Below, piece after piece: positions 1 through 10,323 of a DNA stretch of 64,000 bases (position 1 is its first letter; each line of letters starts with the position of its first letter). Source of the stretch: Warburgia ugandensis (lineage: Eukaryota > Streptophyta > Magnoliopsida > Canellales > Canellaceae); NCBI GenBank assembly GCA_035236585.1, contig CP141128.1, forward strand, positions 26,131,618-26,195,617. The letters are read 5' to 3'. Made by a program: the position numbers and the translations under genes. A model generated the notes under the pieces. The model was not told the origin of the DNA. It made no database searches and worked only from the letters and a program-made list of their open reading frames with translations.

Positions 1-1989
1 GCCAAAATACCCTTAATCTAGCATCAAATTAGATAATCTCACGAATCAATTTTGTAATTTTTATTAAAATTTTGCATTTTAGTTCCAATTGATCATCTAA
101 CTAGTGATTTACAAAATTTAATAGTCAAATGATCATTAGAGATAATCAAATGTATAACGTAGGGTTTAGATGATTCAAATTTAGTCCTATGTTTTAAGAA
201 GGAAATTGCTTAGAAAGAGAAGAAATTGAAGATAATTAGTAAATAAAGTACAAAAGTTGGATAAGAGAGAAGAAAGGAAATTTGAGTCAAACCCAAACTC
301 TTATGGAAGAATTATATAAAGAAAAGGTAGCACAGTTGCGAAAGAAGGCTGAAAGTGATGGATCTCTCCCCTTCTTACCCGATCTCTCTTGTTCCCTCTC
401 TCTCTACAACTTCTTGTTTTCTTCTTTTCTCATCTGCACTTTCCCTATCTTCACCCATTCTCTCCTCTCTGCTATCTCCCTTTCACCACTTAGCCCTCCT
501 TTTCATTTCCCTTTCTTCTCTTTCCTTCCCTATTCATCAAACCTTCCCCCTCTTTGTTTCATTCTCTCCCTCTATCACCATTCTCTTCTCTCTCTCGATC
601 CACCCAACATGCACAACACCATAGGATAGTAGAACACAATCACATCCACCACCCTATCTATTGCATCTCTCCCTCTGTCTTCTCCCTCCTTCTATCTCTT
701 TCCCTCTTCCTTTCATCTCCCTCTGTCTTCCTCACCTCCCCACTCCTCTTCTCTCACACTATTCACCTTCGTAGGTCGGCTCCAACAATCTCAAGAGGAG
801 CACCAGCCCACCTTTCTACCCTCTACCTGAACTAGTTAGTGCAGTGCCTAAGCTAGTCACTGGTCATACCCCGGTCACTCCTCTCATTGTCCTCACTTGT
901 CTACTCAGCACACAGAGCACCACGTAGCATTGGCATAACTCACTTAAGTTGGTCGCTCCTCCAACAATCGAGCCCCATCTACTTCCTTGTTCTCTTTCCC
1001 ATGCTCCCTTCTTACCTAACTCCCCCTCTGCTATCGCTTTCCCTCACTGTGTTGCTTCCTCTACTTGCACCTCACTAGTCCATCTGAGAAAGATCAGCTA
1101 ACACCATCACAAATGCCAAAAAGCTCTCCCTCTCAAACTCATCCTTTTTCTCCACCTAAGGAGAAAACCTAGTTGGATTTTTCTGTTTTTTCCTCTATTT
1201 TCCTCTCTTCCCATCTCCTTCCCTACGATTCTCCCCATTGCATCATCTTCCTCATCAGGTTTTCTCCTTTTCATTTGAAACTAGAAAAACTAAAAAATTC
1301 CAAATTTACCCTTTAGCCTTTAAATATAATTACATCTATGTCCCTATTTAATTACATATGCATCCCTATTGTTATCCCAATTTTGCTTTATCTCTATTTT
1401 GCCTATCTAGGAACTGTGTTATTCAAGCTTGTTTTATTTAAGCTTAACCAAATCAACAATCTAGCTTTAACAAATAGGATTTCTTTATTTCTTAATATTT
1501 TCCATGTTAGAGTTTCAATTAATCTTCAAATCAAGTTCTTAGAACATCTCCTAGTAGACTCAACAGTTCTGATCTTCAATTTGAAAACTAGAAATTTGAT
1601 CTAAGTTGTTCAAATCGCAAAATCATTTTTTAGCCTGGATCATCAAAATTTTGGGGAAACTTCTCAATCTAGCTATTGAATCTTTAATTAGAAGTACCAG
1701 TGAGAGATTGATGAAGGTCGATTGATGTTTGGGATATCAGATATGAAGAATTTTTCCATAATTAAGGTAGAGACGTAGATTTTATTTTATTTAGTTAATT
1801 TTTTGTCTTTTTGAATTTGGATTTCTATAATTTTCATTAGTTAAATAGATTTTAGTTTACAGTTCATTGTTATTTACTTTCTATCATTTCATTTAATCTT
1901 TAAACAATTAAATTTTATTTAACTCCATCATTTTAAGTCGAGTCCCTATGGGATCGACCAGTACTTGCATCAGTTACACTACAATAGCT
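1..1989 (+). repeat. Non-autonomous Athila-like LTR, copy 1 (5' end cut by window)
   Basis: This is the first of three head-to-tail LTR copies. Base 1 aligns with about position 20 of copy 2, so only the first ~19 bp are missing. The 5' ~300 bp are AT-rich. A TATA box follows at 313-320, then about 900 bp of C/T-rich sequence, then an AT-rich 3' part. The end carries the phrase GAGTCCCTATGGGATCGACC (about 1940-1959), a block also seen near the ends of the Athila LTRs in this window. Compared with copy 2, the last ~50 bp of the LTR together with the primer-binding site are deleted at about 1989. Open frames here (for example 282-629 and 355-624) are Ser/Leu/Pro-rich translations of the pyrimidine tract and are not considered genes. 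Confidence 0.75.
313..320 (+). promoter_or_regulatory. TATA box of LTR copy 1
   Basis: The motif TATATAAA is followed at a fixed distance by AAAGGTAGCACAG and then the C/T-rich leader. The arrangement is conserved in all three LTR copies (313, 3483, 6940), which supports a Pol II LTR promoter. The transcription start is inferred to lie 25-35 bp downstream. Confidence 0.6.
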
Positions 1990-2525
1990 AGGGAAGAGGG
2001 AGAGAGAATTGATAGGAAGGGAGAACAAGAGAGAAGGCTATGATAAATGGAGCAAAAGAGATGAAGGAGCAAAGAAAGAGAGGGTGTGATTGTACTGGGT
2101 AGACAAGTGAGCACAGAGAGAAGAGAGGATGAGATGAGAGGAAGTAGAGAGAGAGAAGGGAGAGTGGTGAGGCAGAGGAGATTCTTGCGCATGACTCTTC
2201 AAGTGGGCTGCAATGGTGCTAGTCGTCAGAGAGGAAGGTGAACTGGTGTAGCTGGTCTGTCTGCCTCAAGCAGGTGATCTATTGGCTATAATGGTGCCAG
2301 GCAATGAGAAAGAGAAGGAAAGAGAGGGAATAGGTGCTACAAGGTTGAGATGGAGAGGAACAGGGAGAAGGGAGCTAGGTTGGCATGCGACTAGTTCAGA
2401 CAGAAGGTAGATAGAGGGAAGAGTGGGAGCTGCTCCAACGTCGGGCATAGTGAAGAAGCAAAGAGATGGGGGTTGTGCGATCAGTCTCTTGTGTTGAGAG
2501 GCAGGGTGCAATGAACAAGGCTGCT

Positions 2526-2564
<39 letters not shown>

Positions 2565-3118
2565 GGGCGGGGGGGGATGGTAGAGGTGTGCAGTGAAGCC
2601 AACTAACAAAGGAAGACAGAGAGATAGAGAGAGGGGTTGTCTACTGATAGGAGTAGGTGATCGAGGGAATGATGAGAGAGAAATGGCAAAGGGAGAGAAG
2701 TGCTTGCTGGTAGCGATGATGAAACAGTGAACGAGACAAGAGAGAGCAGTGATAGGGTGTGGTGTGGCCAGTCGGCGTTGTGCATGACCGGCTCTACATG
2801 TATGTCATTAGTGAGGATTGAGGTCAAAATATTTTAGATGGAGTTCAAAAGTTAAAATTCAACTTAGAGATAAAGATTATTCTATATGTAAACTATACAC
2901 ACACACTCTAAGATCTGAGCTCAAATAGAATGTATTTAGCATATGAGTAGGGTTTTGAATTCTTCATCCATTTTTATTCGTGTGATAAAGTTGATAAATT
3001 TATTGAATATAATTCTCTAGGGGAAAAGTGGAGTTATCTTGAAAATAATTTTTGGAATTTTGTGATTTTGTTTTTGACATGTTTTTTTTGGGACAGGCAA
3101 AATGCTAGTTGAGGGGTG
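1990..3118 (+). repeat. Short non-coding internal region, copy 1
   Basis: About 1.1 kb of G/A-rich sequence (1990-2800) is followed by an AT-rich tail. The tail ends in GGGACAGGCAAAATGCTAG and a G-rich polypurine run (GAGGGG) directly before the next LTR. There is no gag or pol. The minus-strand frames (1974-2192, 2266-2511, 2396-2602, 2603-2827) are Ser/Leu-rich reflections of the purine bias. The 3' tail resembles the end of the Athila internal region at about 30290-30560, which suggests that an Athila-like element supplied or mobilised this family. Confidence 0.7.
2527..2576. repeat. GA microsatellite running into a G14-C-G8 tract
   Basis: A run of GA dinucleotides passes into 14 consecutive G (2554-2567), one C and 8 more G (2569-2576). 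It lies inside the purine-rich internal region. The tract could form a G-quadruplex on the plus strand. It is also a likely site of length error in sequencing or assembly. Confidence 0.9.
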
Positions 3119-5234
3119 TGTTAAGTGTTCAATTTTAGCCAAAATACCCTTAATCTAGCATCAAATTAGATAATCTCACTAATCAATTTTGAAATTTTTC
3201 ATAAAATTTTGTATTTTAGATCCAATTGATCATCGAACCTTTGATTTGCAAAATTTAATAGTCAGATGATCATAAAAGCTAATTAGATGTATAACGTACT
3301 GTTTAGATGATTCAAATTTAGTCCTATGTTTTATAGATCAACCAAATTGGAATTAAACAAACCAGCTCAAGGAGGAAATTGCTTAGAAAGAGAAGAAATT
3401 GAAGATAGTCAATAAATAAAGTACAAAAGTTGGATAAGATAGAAGAAATGGAGTTTGAATCAAACTCATCTTCTATAAAATCTATATAAAGAAAAGGTAG
3501 CACAGTTGGAAAAGAAGGCTGAAGGTAGTGGATCTCTCCCTATCTTACCTGATCCCTATCGTTCCCTCTCTCTCTCTTCAACTTCTCTTTTTCTACTTTT
3601 CTCACCCACACTTCCCTCTCTTTTCCCTTCTCTGCATCTCACTCTCCCTCTCTTCACCTGCTCTCTCCTCTCTGCTATCTCCACTTCACCCCTTAGTTTC
3701 CTTTCCATCTCTCTTTCTCCTCTTTCCTTCCCTATTCGTCAAACCTTTCCCCTCTCTATTTCACTCTCGCTCCACCATAGTAGTTCTCCCTCTCATCTCC
3801 CTCTATCACCGTTCTCTTCTCTCTCGTTCCACCCAACATGCATAGCACCATAGGAGAGTAGAACACAGTCACATCCACCACCCTCTCTATCGCATCTCTC
3901 CCTCTATCTTCTCCCTCCTTCTATCTCTTTCCATCTTCCTTTCATCTTCCCCTATCTTCCTCACTACCCCACTCCTCCTCTTCTCTCATACTCTTCACCT
4001 TTGTAAGACAGCTTTGATGATCTGAGTAGCGCCAGCCCACCTATCTTCCCTCCGCCTGAACCAATCGCTTGCGGTGCTCAAGCCAGTCACCAGCCATACT
4101 CCAGTCGCTCCTCTCTTTGTCCTCACTTGTCTACCCAGCACACGGAGCACCACACAGCACTAACATAACCCACCTAAGCTGATCGCTCCACCAACAACCA
4201 ACTACCATCTATCTCCTTATTCTCTCTCTCACGCTCCCTTCTCACCTAACTCCCCCTCTACTATCTCTTTCCCGCACCATGTCACATCCACTACCCGTAC
4301 CTCGCTAGTCCATATAAGAAAGACTAGTTGACACCATCATAAATGTCAAAAGTCTCTCTCTCTCTCTCTCCCCCTCTCAAGCTTGTAGGTTTTCTCCAAC
4401 TGAGAAGAAAACCTAATTGGGTTTTTCTCTCTTTTTCTCCATTTTTTCACTCTTCCCTTCTCCACCATCTCCTCCTCCCCTCCTTCTATGCATTTCTGCC
4501 CCCTACATCGTCTTCCTCATCAAGTTTTGTCCTTTTTGTTTAAAACTAAAAAATGGAAAATTTCAATTTTACCATTTAGCTTTAAGTATAATTCCATTAG
4601 TGTCGCATATTTAATTACATATATATCCCTATTCTTATCCTAGTTTTTCTTTATCTCTGTTCTGCCTATCTAGGAACTATGTTATTCAAGCCTATTTTAT
4701 TTAAGCTTAACCTAATCAATAGTCTAGCTTTAATAAATTGGATTTAATATTCAAATCATGTTCTTAGGACATCTCCTAGTTGAGTCAATAGTTCTAATCT
4801 TCAATCTAAAATCAAAAATTCAATCTAAGCCCTTAAAATTGAAAATCATTCTTTGTCCTAGATCATCAAAATTTTGGAGAATCTACTCAATCCAGCTGTT
4901 GGATCCTTAATCAGAAATACCAATGAGAGATTGATGAAGATATATCAACATTTGTAATATTAGATTTGAAGAATTTTGATATAATCGAGCTAGGGAAGTA
5001 GATATTATTTTTTAGTTAATTTTTTGACTTTTTAAATTTGGATTTTTGTAATTTTAATTAATTAAATATATTTTAATTTAAAGTTCAGTGTTAATTACTT
5101 TTTATGATTTATTTTATTTTTTAGACAATAAAATTTTATTTAAACTCCATCTTTTAAGTCGAGTCCCTGTGGGATCAACCCATATTTGCATTAGCTACAC
5201 TATAATAGCCCATGCACTTGTAATAAAACAATCA
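3119..5234 (+). repeat. Non-autonomous Athila-like LTR, copy 2 (complete, ~2.1 kb)
   Basis: The LTR begins TGTTAAGTG directly after a polypurine run and ends ...CAATCA, a few bases before a PBS-like sequence. In order it holds an AT-rich U3, a TATA box (3483-3490), a C/T-rich block of roughly 3530-4500, an AT-rich part, and the conserved phrase TCCCTGTGGGATCAACCC near 5165. This is the only complete copy in the window. It is closely similar to copies 1 and 3 throughout. Frames such as 3506-3853 are artefacts of the pyrimidine bias. Confidence 0.78.
3483..3490 (+). promoter_or_regulatory. TATA box of LTR copy 2
   Basis: TATATAAA followed by GAAAAGGTAGCACAG, at the position equivalent to the boxes of copies 1 and 3. 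Confidence 0.6.
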
Positions 5235-5240
5235 TAAAGA

Positions 5241-5261
5241 TTTTTGTGTCGTTTCCAAGGA
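5241..5261 (+). promoter_or_regulatory. Degenerate tRNA-Asp-type primer-binding site
   Basis: TTTTTGTGTCGTTTCCAAGG lies 6 bp after the LTR end. Athila elements use TGGCGCCGTTGCCGGGGA here, following a run of T. The T run and the spacing of G, CGTT, CC and GG are retained with several substitutions. Copy 1 has lost this site. Confidence 0.6.
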
Positions 5262-5815
5262 AGAGGGAGAGAGACTCGGGGAGAAAGAGATAATGAGATA
5301 GAAGACTATGATAGAGAGAGCAAAAGAGATGGGGGGTAGAGAAAGAGAGGGTGTTGTGATTGTACTGAGCAGGTAAGTGAGGACTTAGAGAAGAGAGTAA
5401 GTAGAGAGAGAGAGAGAAGGAAGAACTGTGTGGCGAGGAGATTCCTGCACGTGACTAATTAGGTGGGCAACTATGGTGCTAGCTAGCAAAGAGGAAGGTG
5501 AATTGGTGTGGCCAGTCTGTCTACCTCAGTTAGGTGGTCTGCTAGCTGCGATGGTGCTGGGGAACGAGGAAGAGAAGGAATGAGAAGGAACAAGTGATGC
5601 ACGATTGCAGTGGAGTAGTACAAGGAGAAGGGAGCTGGGCTAGCTCGTTACTGGTTTATGTAGAGGGTAGACAGAGTGAAGAGTGGGAGCCGCTCTGACG
5701 TTAGGCACAGTGAAGAAACAGACAAAGATGGGGATTGTGCAGTTGATCTCTTGTGGTTGAAAGGTAGGGTGCGATGAAAAGGGAGGTTGGTGCAAGGGTC
5801 ATTGACAACTGGAAC

Positions 5816-5820
<5 letters not shown>

Positions 5821-5910
<90 letters not shown>
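5821..5910. repeat. Perfect (GA)45 microsatellite
   Basis: Ninety uninterrupted bases of alternating GA sit in internal copy 2. The equivalent position in internal copy 1 has a much shorter GA run that leads into a G tract. Confidence 0.97.
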
Positions 5911-5913
<3 letters not shown>

Positions 5914-6592
5914 TGAGGTAGAGCGAGAATGAGAACAAGAGAGATGAGGGAGCATGAGAGAGAGATAGGTGGAGAGAAGAGGGGATAGTAGAGGAGTGCG
6001 GTGAAGCCAGTTAATAGGGGAAGAGTGTAAGATAGAGAGAGGGGTCATCGGCTGATAGAAGGATCTAGCAAACGAGGGAACAATGAGAGAGATATAGTAG
6101 AGGGGGAGAGGTTCTCACCAGCGATAGTGATGAAATAGTGAAACAAAGAGAGAGAGATGGGGGTTGGCATGCATCGAGCAAACAGAGAGAAGGAGATGAG
6201 AGAGAGAGAGAGAGGTGAGAGGGTGTGGTGCGACCAGTCTACATCGTACACTACCAGCTCTTAATGTAAGTCATTAGTGAGGATTGAGGTTAAAACATAT
6301 TTTAGATGGAGTTCAAACATTAAAATTCTACTTAGAGATAAAGATTATTCTATATGTAGACAATACACACACTCACTCACTCTGAGATCTTAGCTCAAAT
6401 AGAATGTATTTAGCATATGAGTTTGGTTTTGAATTCTTCATTCATTTTTATTAGTTTACTAAAGTTGATAGATTGATTGAAGATAATTCTTTGGGAAAAA
6501 AGTGGAGTTGACTTGAAAAATAATTTTTGGAATGTTATGATTTGGTTTTTTGCATGTTTTGCTTGGGACTAGCAAAATGTTGGTTGGGGGCA

Positions 6593-7557
6593 TGTTTAAG
6601 TGATCAACTTTATCCAAAATACCCTTAATCTAGAATCAAATTAGCTCATCCCATCAATCAATTTTGATATTTTTCATAAAATTTTGTATTTTAACTCCAA
6701 TTGATCATCCAACTATTGATTTACAAAATTTAATGATCAAATGATCATCAGAGCTAATTAGATGTGTAACATACATATGTTTTGCAGATCAACCAAATTG
6801 GAATTAAATGGCCTACATCAAGAAAGAGGAAATTACTTAGTAAGAGAAGAAATTGTACATAATTAGGAAATAAAGTACAAAAGTTGCTTAAGAGAGAAGA
6901 AATGGAGTTTGAATCAAACTCAAACTCTTCTAGAAGATCTATATAAATAAAAAGGTAGCACAGCTAAAAAAGAAGGATAAAGGTGGTGGATCTCTCTTTG
7001 TCTTACCTTCTATCTCTCATTCCCTCTCCCTCTCTCCAACTCTTTTCTCCTTTTCTCACCCGCACTTTCCCTCCCTTCTCCCTTCTCTACTTCTCACTCT
7101 ACCTCTTTTCACTAGCTCTCTCCACTCTGCTATCTCCCCTTCACTGCCTAGCCCTCCTTTCTATCTCCCTTTCTCCTCTTTCCTTCCCTATTCGTCGCTC
7201 CTTCCTCATCTCTATTTCATTCTCTCCCCACCATAGCAATTCTACCTCTGTTTCTCCCTCTAACATCATTCTCTTCTCTCTCTCATTCCACCCAACACGC
7301 ATAACATTGCAAGAGGCAAAACATAGTCACATCCACCGCCCTCTATGCTGCATCTCTCCCTCTTTCTATCTCTTTCCCTCTTCCTTTCATTTCCCTTTGT
7401 CTTCCTCACTGCCCCACTCCTCCTTCGTGGGTCAGCTCTGACGATCTTAAGAGGAGCACCAATTCACTAGTCTACCCTCCACCTAAACCAATCACATGCA
7501 GCTCCTGAGATAGTCACTGACCATACCCCAACCAATTCTCTCTCTATCCTCACCTGT
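6593..7557 (+). repeat. Non-autonomous Athila-like LTR, copy 3 (3' part missing)
   Basis: Begins TGTTTAAGTG after a polypurine run and follows copies 1 and 2 through the TATA box (6940) and most of the C/T-rich block. It stops where LARD-1 inserts at 7558. The rest of this LTR is not found on the far side of LARD-1, consistent with the truncation of LARD-1 itself. Frame 6983-7441 is another pyrimidine-bias artefact. Confidence 0.75.
6940..6948 (+). promoter_or_regulatory. TATA box of LTR copy 3
   Basis: TATATAAAT, followed by AAAAAGGTAGCACAG, in register with the other two copies. Confidence 0.55.
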
Positions 7558-7968
7558 TGTAACGCCCGAGCAAATTAAGCTATTTTTAACAAAAATTGGA
7601 CCTTTTATGGGAAATAAACTGTGTTGAATGTTCTACTTTATTTTAAATAGTAAATGAAGGAATTTTTAAGGAAACTTGCTACCATTAGATTCTACTTGAA
7701 AAATGGAATCCAACTCCTCAAAGAACGCTGAAAACAGAGTCTGTATGAAGAAGTTACGGCCATTTAAAGCTCAGGGGTAGTTCTATAATTTAAACAAAAA
7801 ACGTTTAAAATGAAAAAGATGAAAAACGCAGGGGGCCATTTTGATAACGGCACCCCTTATTGTCTTCCACCTCCAGACTTCTCCAGAAATCCTCAACCCT
7901 GATTTTTCCAGAGAAATCTGCTACTACCATGGTGGCACCGCCATTGAGGGGCACCGCCTTCTCCCCTC

Positions 7969-7976
7969 TACAAAAG
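7969..7976 (+). promoter_or_regulatory. Damaged TATA box in LARD-1 5' LTR
   Basis: Reads TACAAAAG where the 3' LTR has TATAAAAG (14199-14206). A single T-to-C change would weaken promoter use in this copy. A CAGGTAAG splice-donor-like site follows near 8243. Confidence 0.45.
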
Positions 7977-9904
7977 CCACATCTCCCCCTCTCCAAAAAT
8001 GTGATTTTTTGGTCGTTTAGACTAGGGTTTCCGGCAAAAACCGAAAACCCAGTTCTTTGAGTTTTTCGGCAATGGCCAGGCCGAGTCAGGCATGCCATTC
8101 CCGTCCCCCCGTTCCCCTCTCTTCCCTTGTTCCGGCCTTGCACGACATTGGGAGTTTACCCTCTTCAAGTTTCCCAGCAACGTAAGGTTTTCAGGTAGAA
8201 ATGAGGGTTCCACCACAGAGAAAAAGGGCGTCCCCAGGAGACCCAGGTAAGCCGTTTTTCCCCTACCTTCTCTTCGTTTGCTTCCCCAGGCCAGATCCAT
8301 ACCGGATCTGGTTCTTTTCCCAGCCTTTTTCTAGCCAGATTTCTTGGCCGAAAAACGCTCCAATATGATTCAGATGGCCCTGCATGAACAAGGCATCCCA
8401 CGGACTCCTTGCTCCACCTGCGCCTGGGACTGGGTCCCTGGGACAGGTTCCAGGCGTACGGTAGTGCATACGCTGTCCCAGGTGCTGCCTTCGGGTGTAC
8501 GCGCGACATGGGGCATGGGTCTTGGCTCGACCAAGATGCACGGGGTGCCCTGGGACCTGAGACGCACCATGCTACACCAAAGGTGCGTCCATGAGATGAT
8601 GCGCGTCATAGCGCGTCACTTGAGCATGCACATGCAAAACGCGGTCCCTAGCACGGCCTTTAGGCGCACACGCATGTGAGGTGGTCGCGGTTCAACCAGG
8701 ACAAGTGGGTGTCCTGGGAACTGGGACATGCAAACCTAACAAGACTATAAAGATAGGATCAGAGGACAATTTATAGAGTTAACCATTGAATAGTAGATCC
8801 ACATCATAGGATCTAGCCTGACAAATGAATTAGGTAAGGACCATGGACCCTAAAGGTAGATCTAGCAATCTAATGTCTAAATAGATTGAAATTCATAAGG
8901 ACTCCTTGTACCCATTCATATCCAGGAGTTTATAAATGAGACCCAGGGACGGGTTGAGTGATAAAGGACGCAACTCCATGAGACTTTGAGGTAGGTGCTC
9001 TATAGCTACTAGACTTTTAAAAAGAGCCCGTGATTGTTTTGAATGCATGTTTTAAGTATAAATTATATGACTTGTTTAGCATGACTTATTTTATGACTTG
9101 TTTAGTATATGAATGAATTCAGCATGCATATGAGAAATACATTATGCATAGACATGTTTTGCAAACAATTGCATATATTACATGATTTGTGAGCATTGAG
9201 TTCTTGAAAAATTGCATGTCCTTGAGGGTTACCAAAAGACGATGGAGTGCCCAAAAGACGCTGGGTAGGCAGTCGTGAGGGCCAGGCAGTTGTGAGGGAC
9301 CCAAAGAGGACAGGTTTTGAAGAAAGAGGTTTTCGCTTGGTTAATCTTATATGATTTGGGCTAATAAGCTTGTGGGCGCTATGCCGAGAGGTTTGGGTTG
9401 GCCTCCAGCCTCTACCACTACTAGGTGGAATGGGTACCACGCCCAAAAAGGGCAACGTCCGTACGTCAACTACATGTGGTACAGGGGGCTACCACTGGTG
9501 TCACGGCACTGGGTCGATGTGTCATATGCCCCGTGGAGGCTATGACCGAGTGTCCTCAAGTACCCAAGGACCACACGACGGCGAGGTCGTGGGTATAGTT
9601 GGGCCCTATGGTTTCGTGGATTTACTTGCATTGCATATGGCATGACATGAGGTTGGTCGACCATACCATACCAGATCTCCATGAGTTGAATTCAGTTGAG
9701 CATTTTATGCATATCATTATGTTTATGATATATATGATACTTTTGACTTGGATTATGCTATTCTTTAAGTCATCAGTATTTCAATTTGACAGTGGTTTTT
9801 AATATCTATATAGAACATGATTGTTTGAACATGCACATGTTTGAAAGAGCATATGATTTTAAACATAGCATGCATTGTAAAACTAGTAGTGATAGACTCC
9901 TACT

Positions 9905-9921
9905 GAGTATAGTATATACTC
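9905..9921. repeat. Small R/U5 hairpin conserved across LARD-family LTRs
   Basis: GAGTATA and TATACTC flank GTA. The same 7-bp inverted repeat with a 3-nt loop occurs at 43610-43626 and 58135-58151, and with one arm mutated at 39170-39186. It is preceded by TAGACTCCTACT and followed by CACCC(T/A)ATCCTTAA in every copy. Confidence 0.7.
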
Positions 9922-10311
9922 ACCCTATCCTTAACATTTTTCAGGATAGTTCCATCCACGAGTAAAGGACACCTATGTTAGTGCTACGAACAAGAAAAAT
10001 TAAAAGGAGACAATTATACATGTAAGTAAACACTCTACGCTTTAGACATGTACTTGTATTTATTTACAGTTGGGCTGTGTGTTGTGACTGGATAGACCTG
10101 GGGGAAAACATTTATGATTTCTGAAGTTTTTCAAAAACTACTTTGATTGTTGTGAAAGCAAATGACACTCAGGGTTTTCAAAATGAGTTTAAAACTAAAG
10201 ATTTTTCGCTGCATGGGTTTTTATAAAATGGTTTTCAAATAGGGATGCATCCTGCCTTAGGTATTAGATATTGCATTTAAAAATGCATGGAAAAACCCGG
10301 GTCGTCACAGT

Positions 10312-10323
10312 TGGTATCAGAGC
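10312..10323 (+). promoter_or_regulatory. Primer-binding site, initiator tRNA-Met type
   Basis: TGGTATCAGAGC sits two bases after the LTR end. It is complementary to the 3' end of plant initiator tRNA-Met and is the standard PBS of chromoviruses and many other plant LTR elements. Confidence 0.9.

Larger units (their letters stand above)
5235..6592 (+). repeat. Short non-coding internal region, copy 2
   Basis: This holds the PBS, about 1 kb of purine-rich sequence including a long GA tract, and an AT-rich tail. The tail ends GGGACTAGCAAAATGTTGG and GGGGG (polypurine tract) before LTR copy 3. There is no coding capacity. It is longer than copy 1 partly because of the expanded GA tract and the retained PBS. 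The minus-strand Ser/Leu repeats (5648-5938, 5701-6048) come from the microsatellite. Confidence 0.7.
7558..10309 (+). repeat. LARD-1 5' LTR (2752 bp)
   Basis: Starts TGTAACGCCC and ends ACCCGGGTCGTCACA directly before the PBS. The first ~1.5 kb are duplicated at 13802-15313. The R/U5 part, including the block with GGTTTGGGTTGGCC near 9390, is shared with the LARD-2 LTRs and the solo LTR at 55899. The frames on both strands between 7805 and 9802 overlap one another, carry no recognisable domain, and are treated as chance frames in GC-rich LTR sequence. Relative to the 3' LTR there is a ~15 bp insertion near 7922-7937 containing CTACTACCATGGTGG. Confidence 0.82.

Noticed and set aside
282-835. 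Overlapping Ser/Pro/Leu-rich open frames in the pyrimidine-rich LTR (also 3506-3853, 6983-7441 and the minus-strand frames at 1974-2827 and 5648-6251)
   Set aside because: Composition alone explains them: C/T-rich sequence lacks stops in several frames at once, and the frames differ between the repeat copies.
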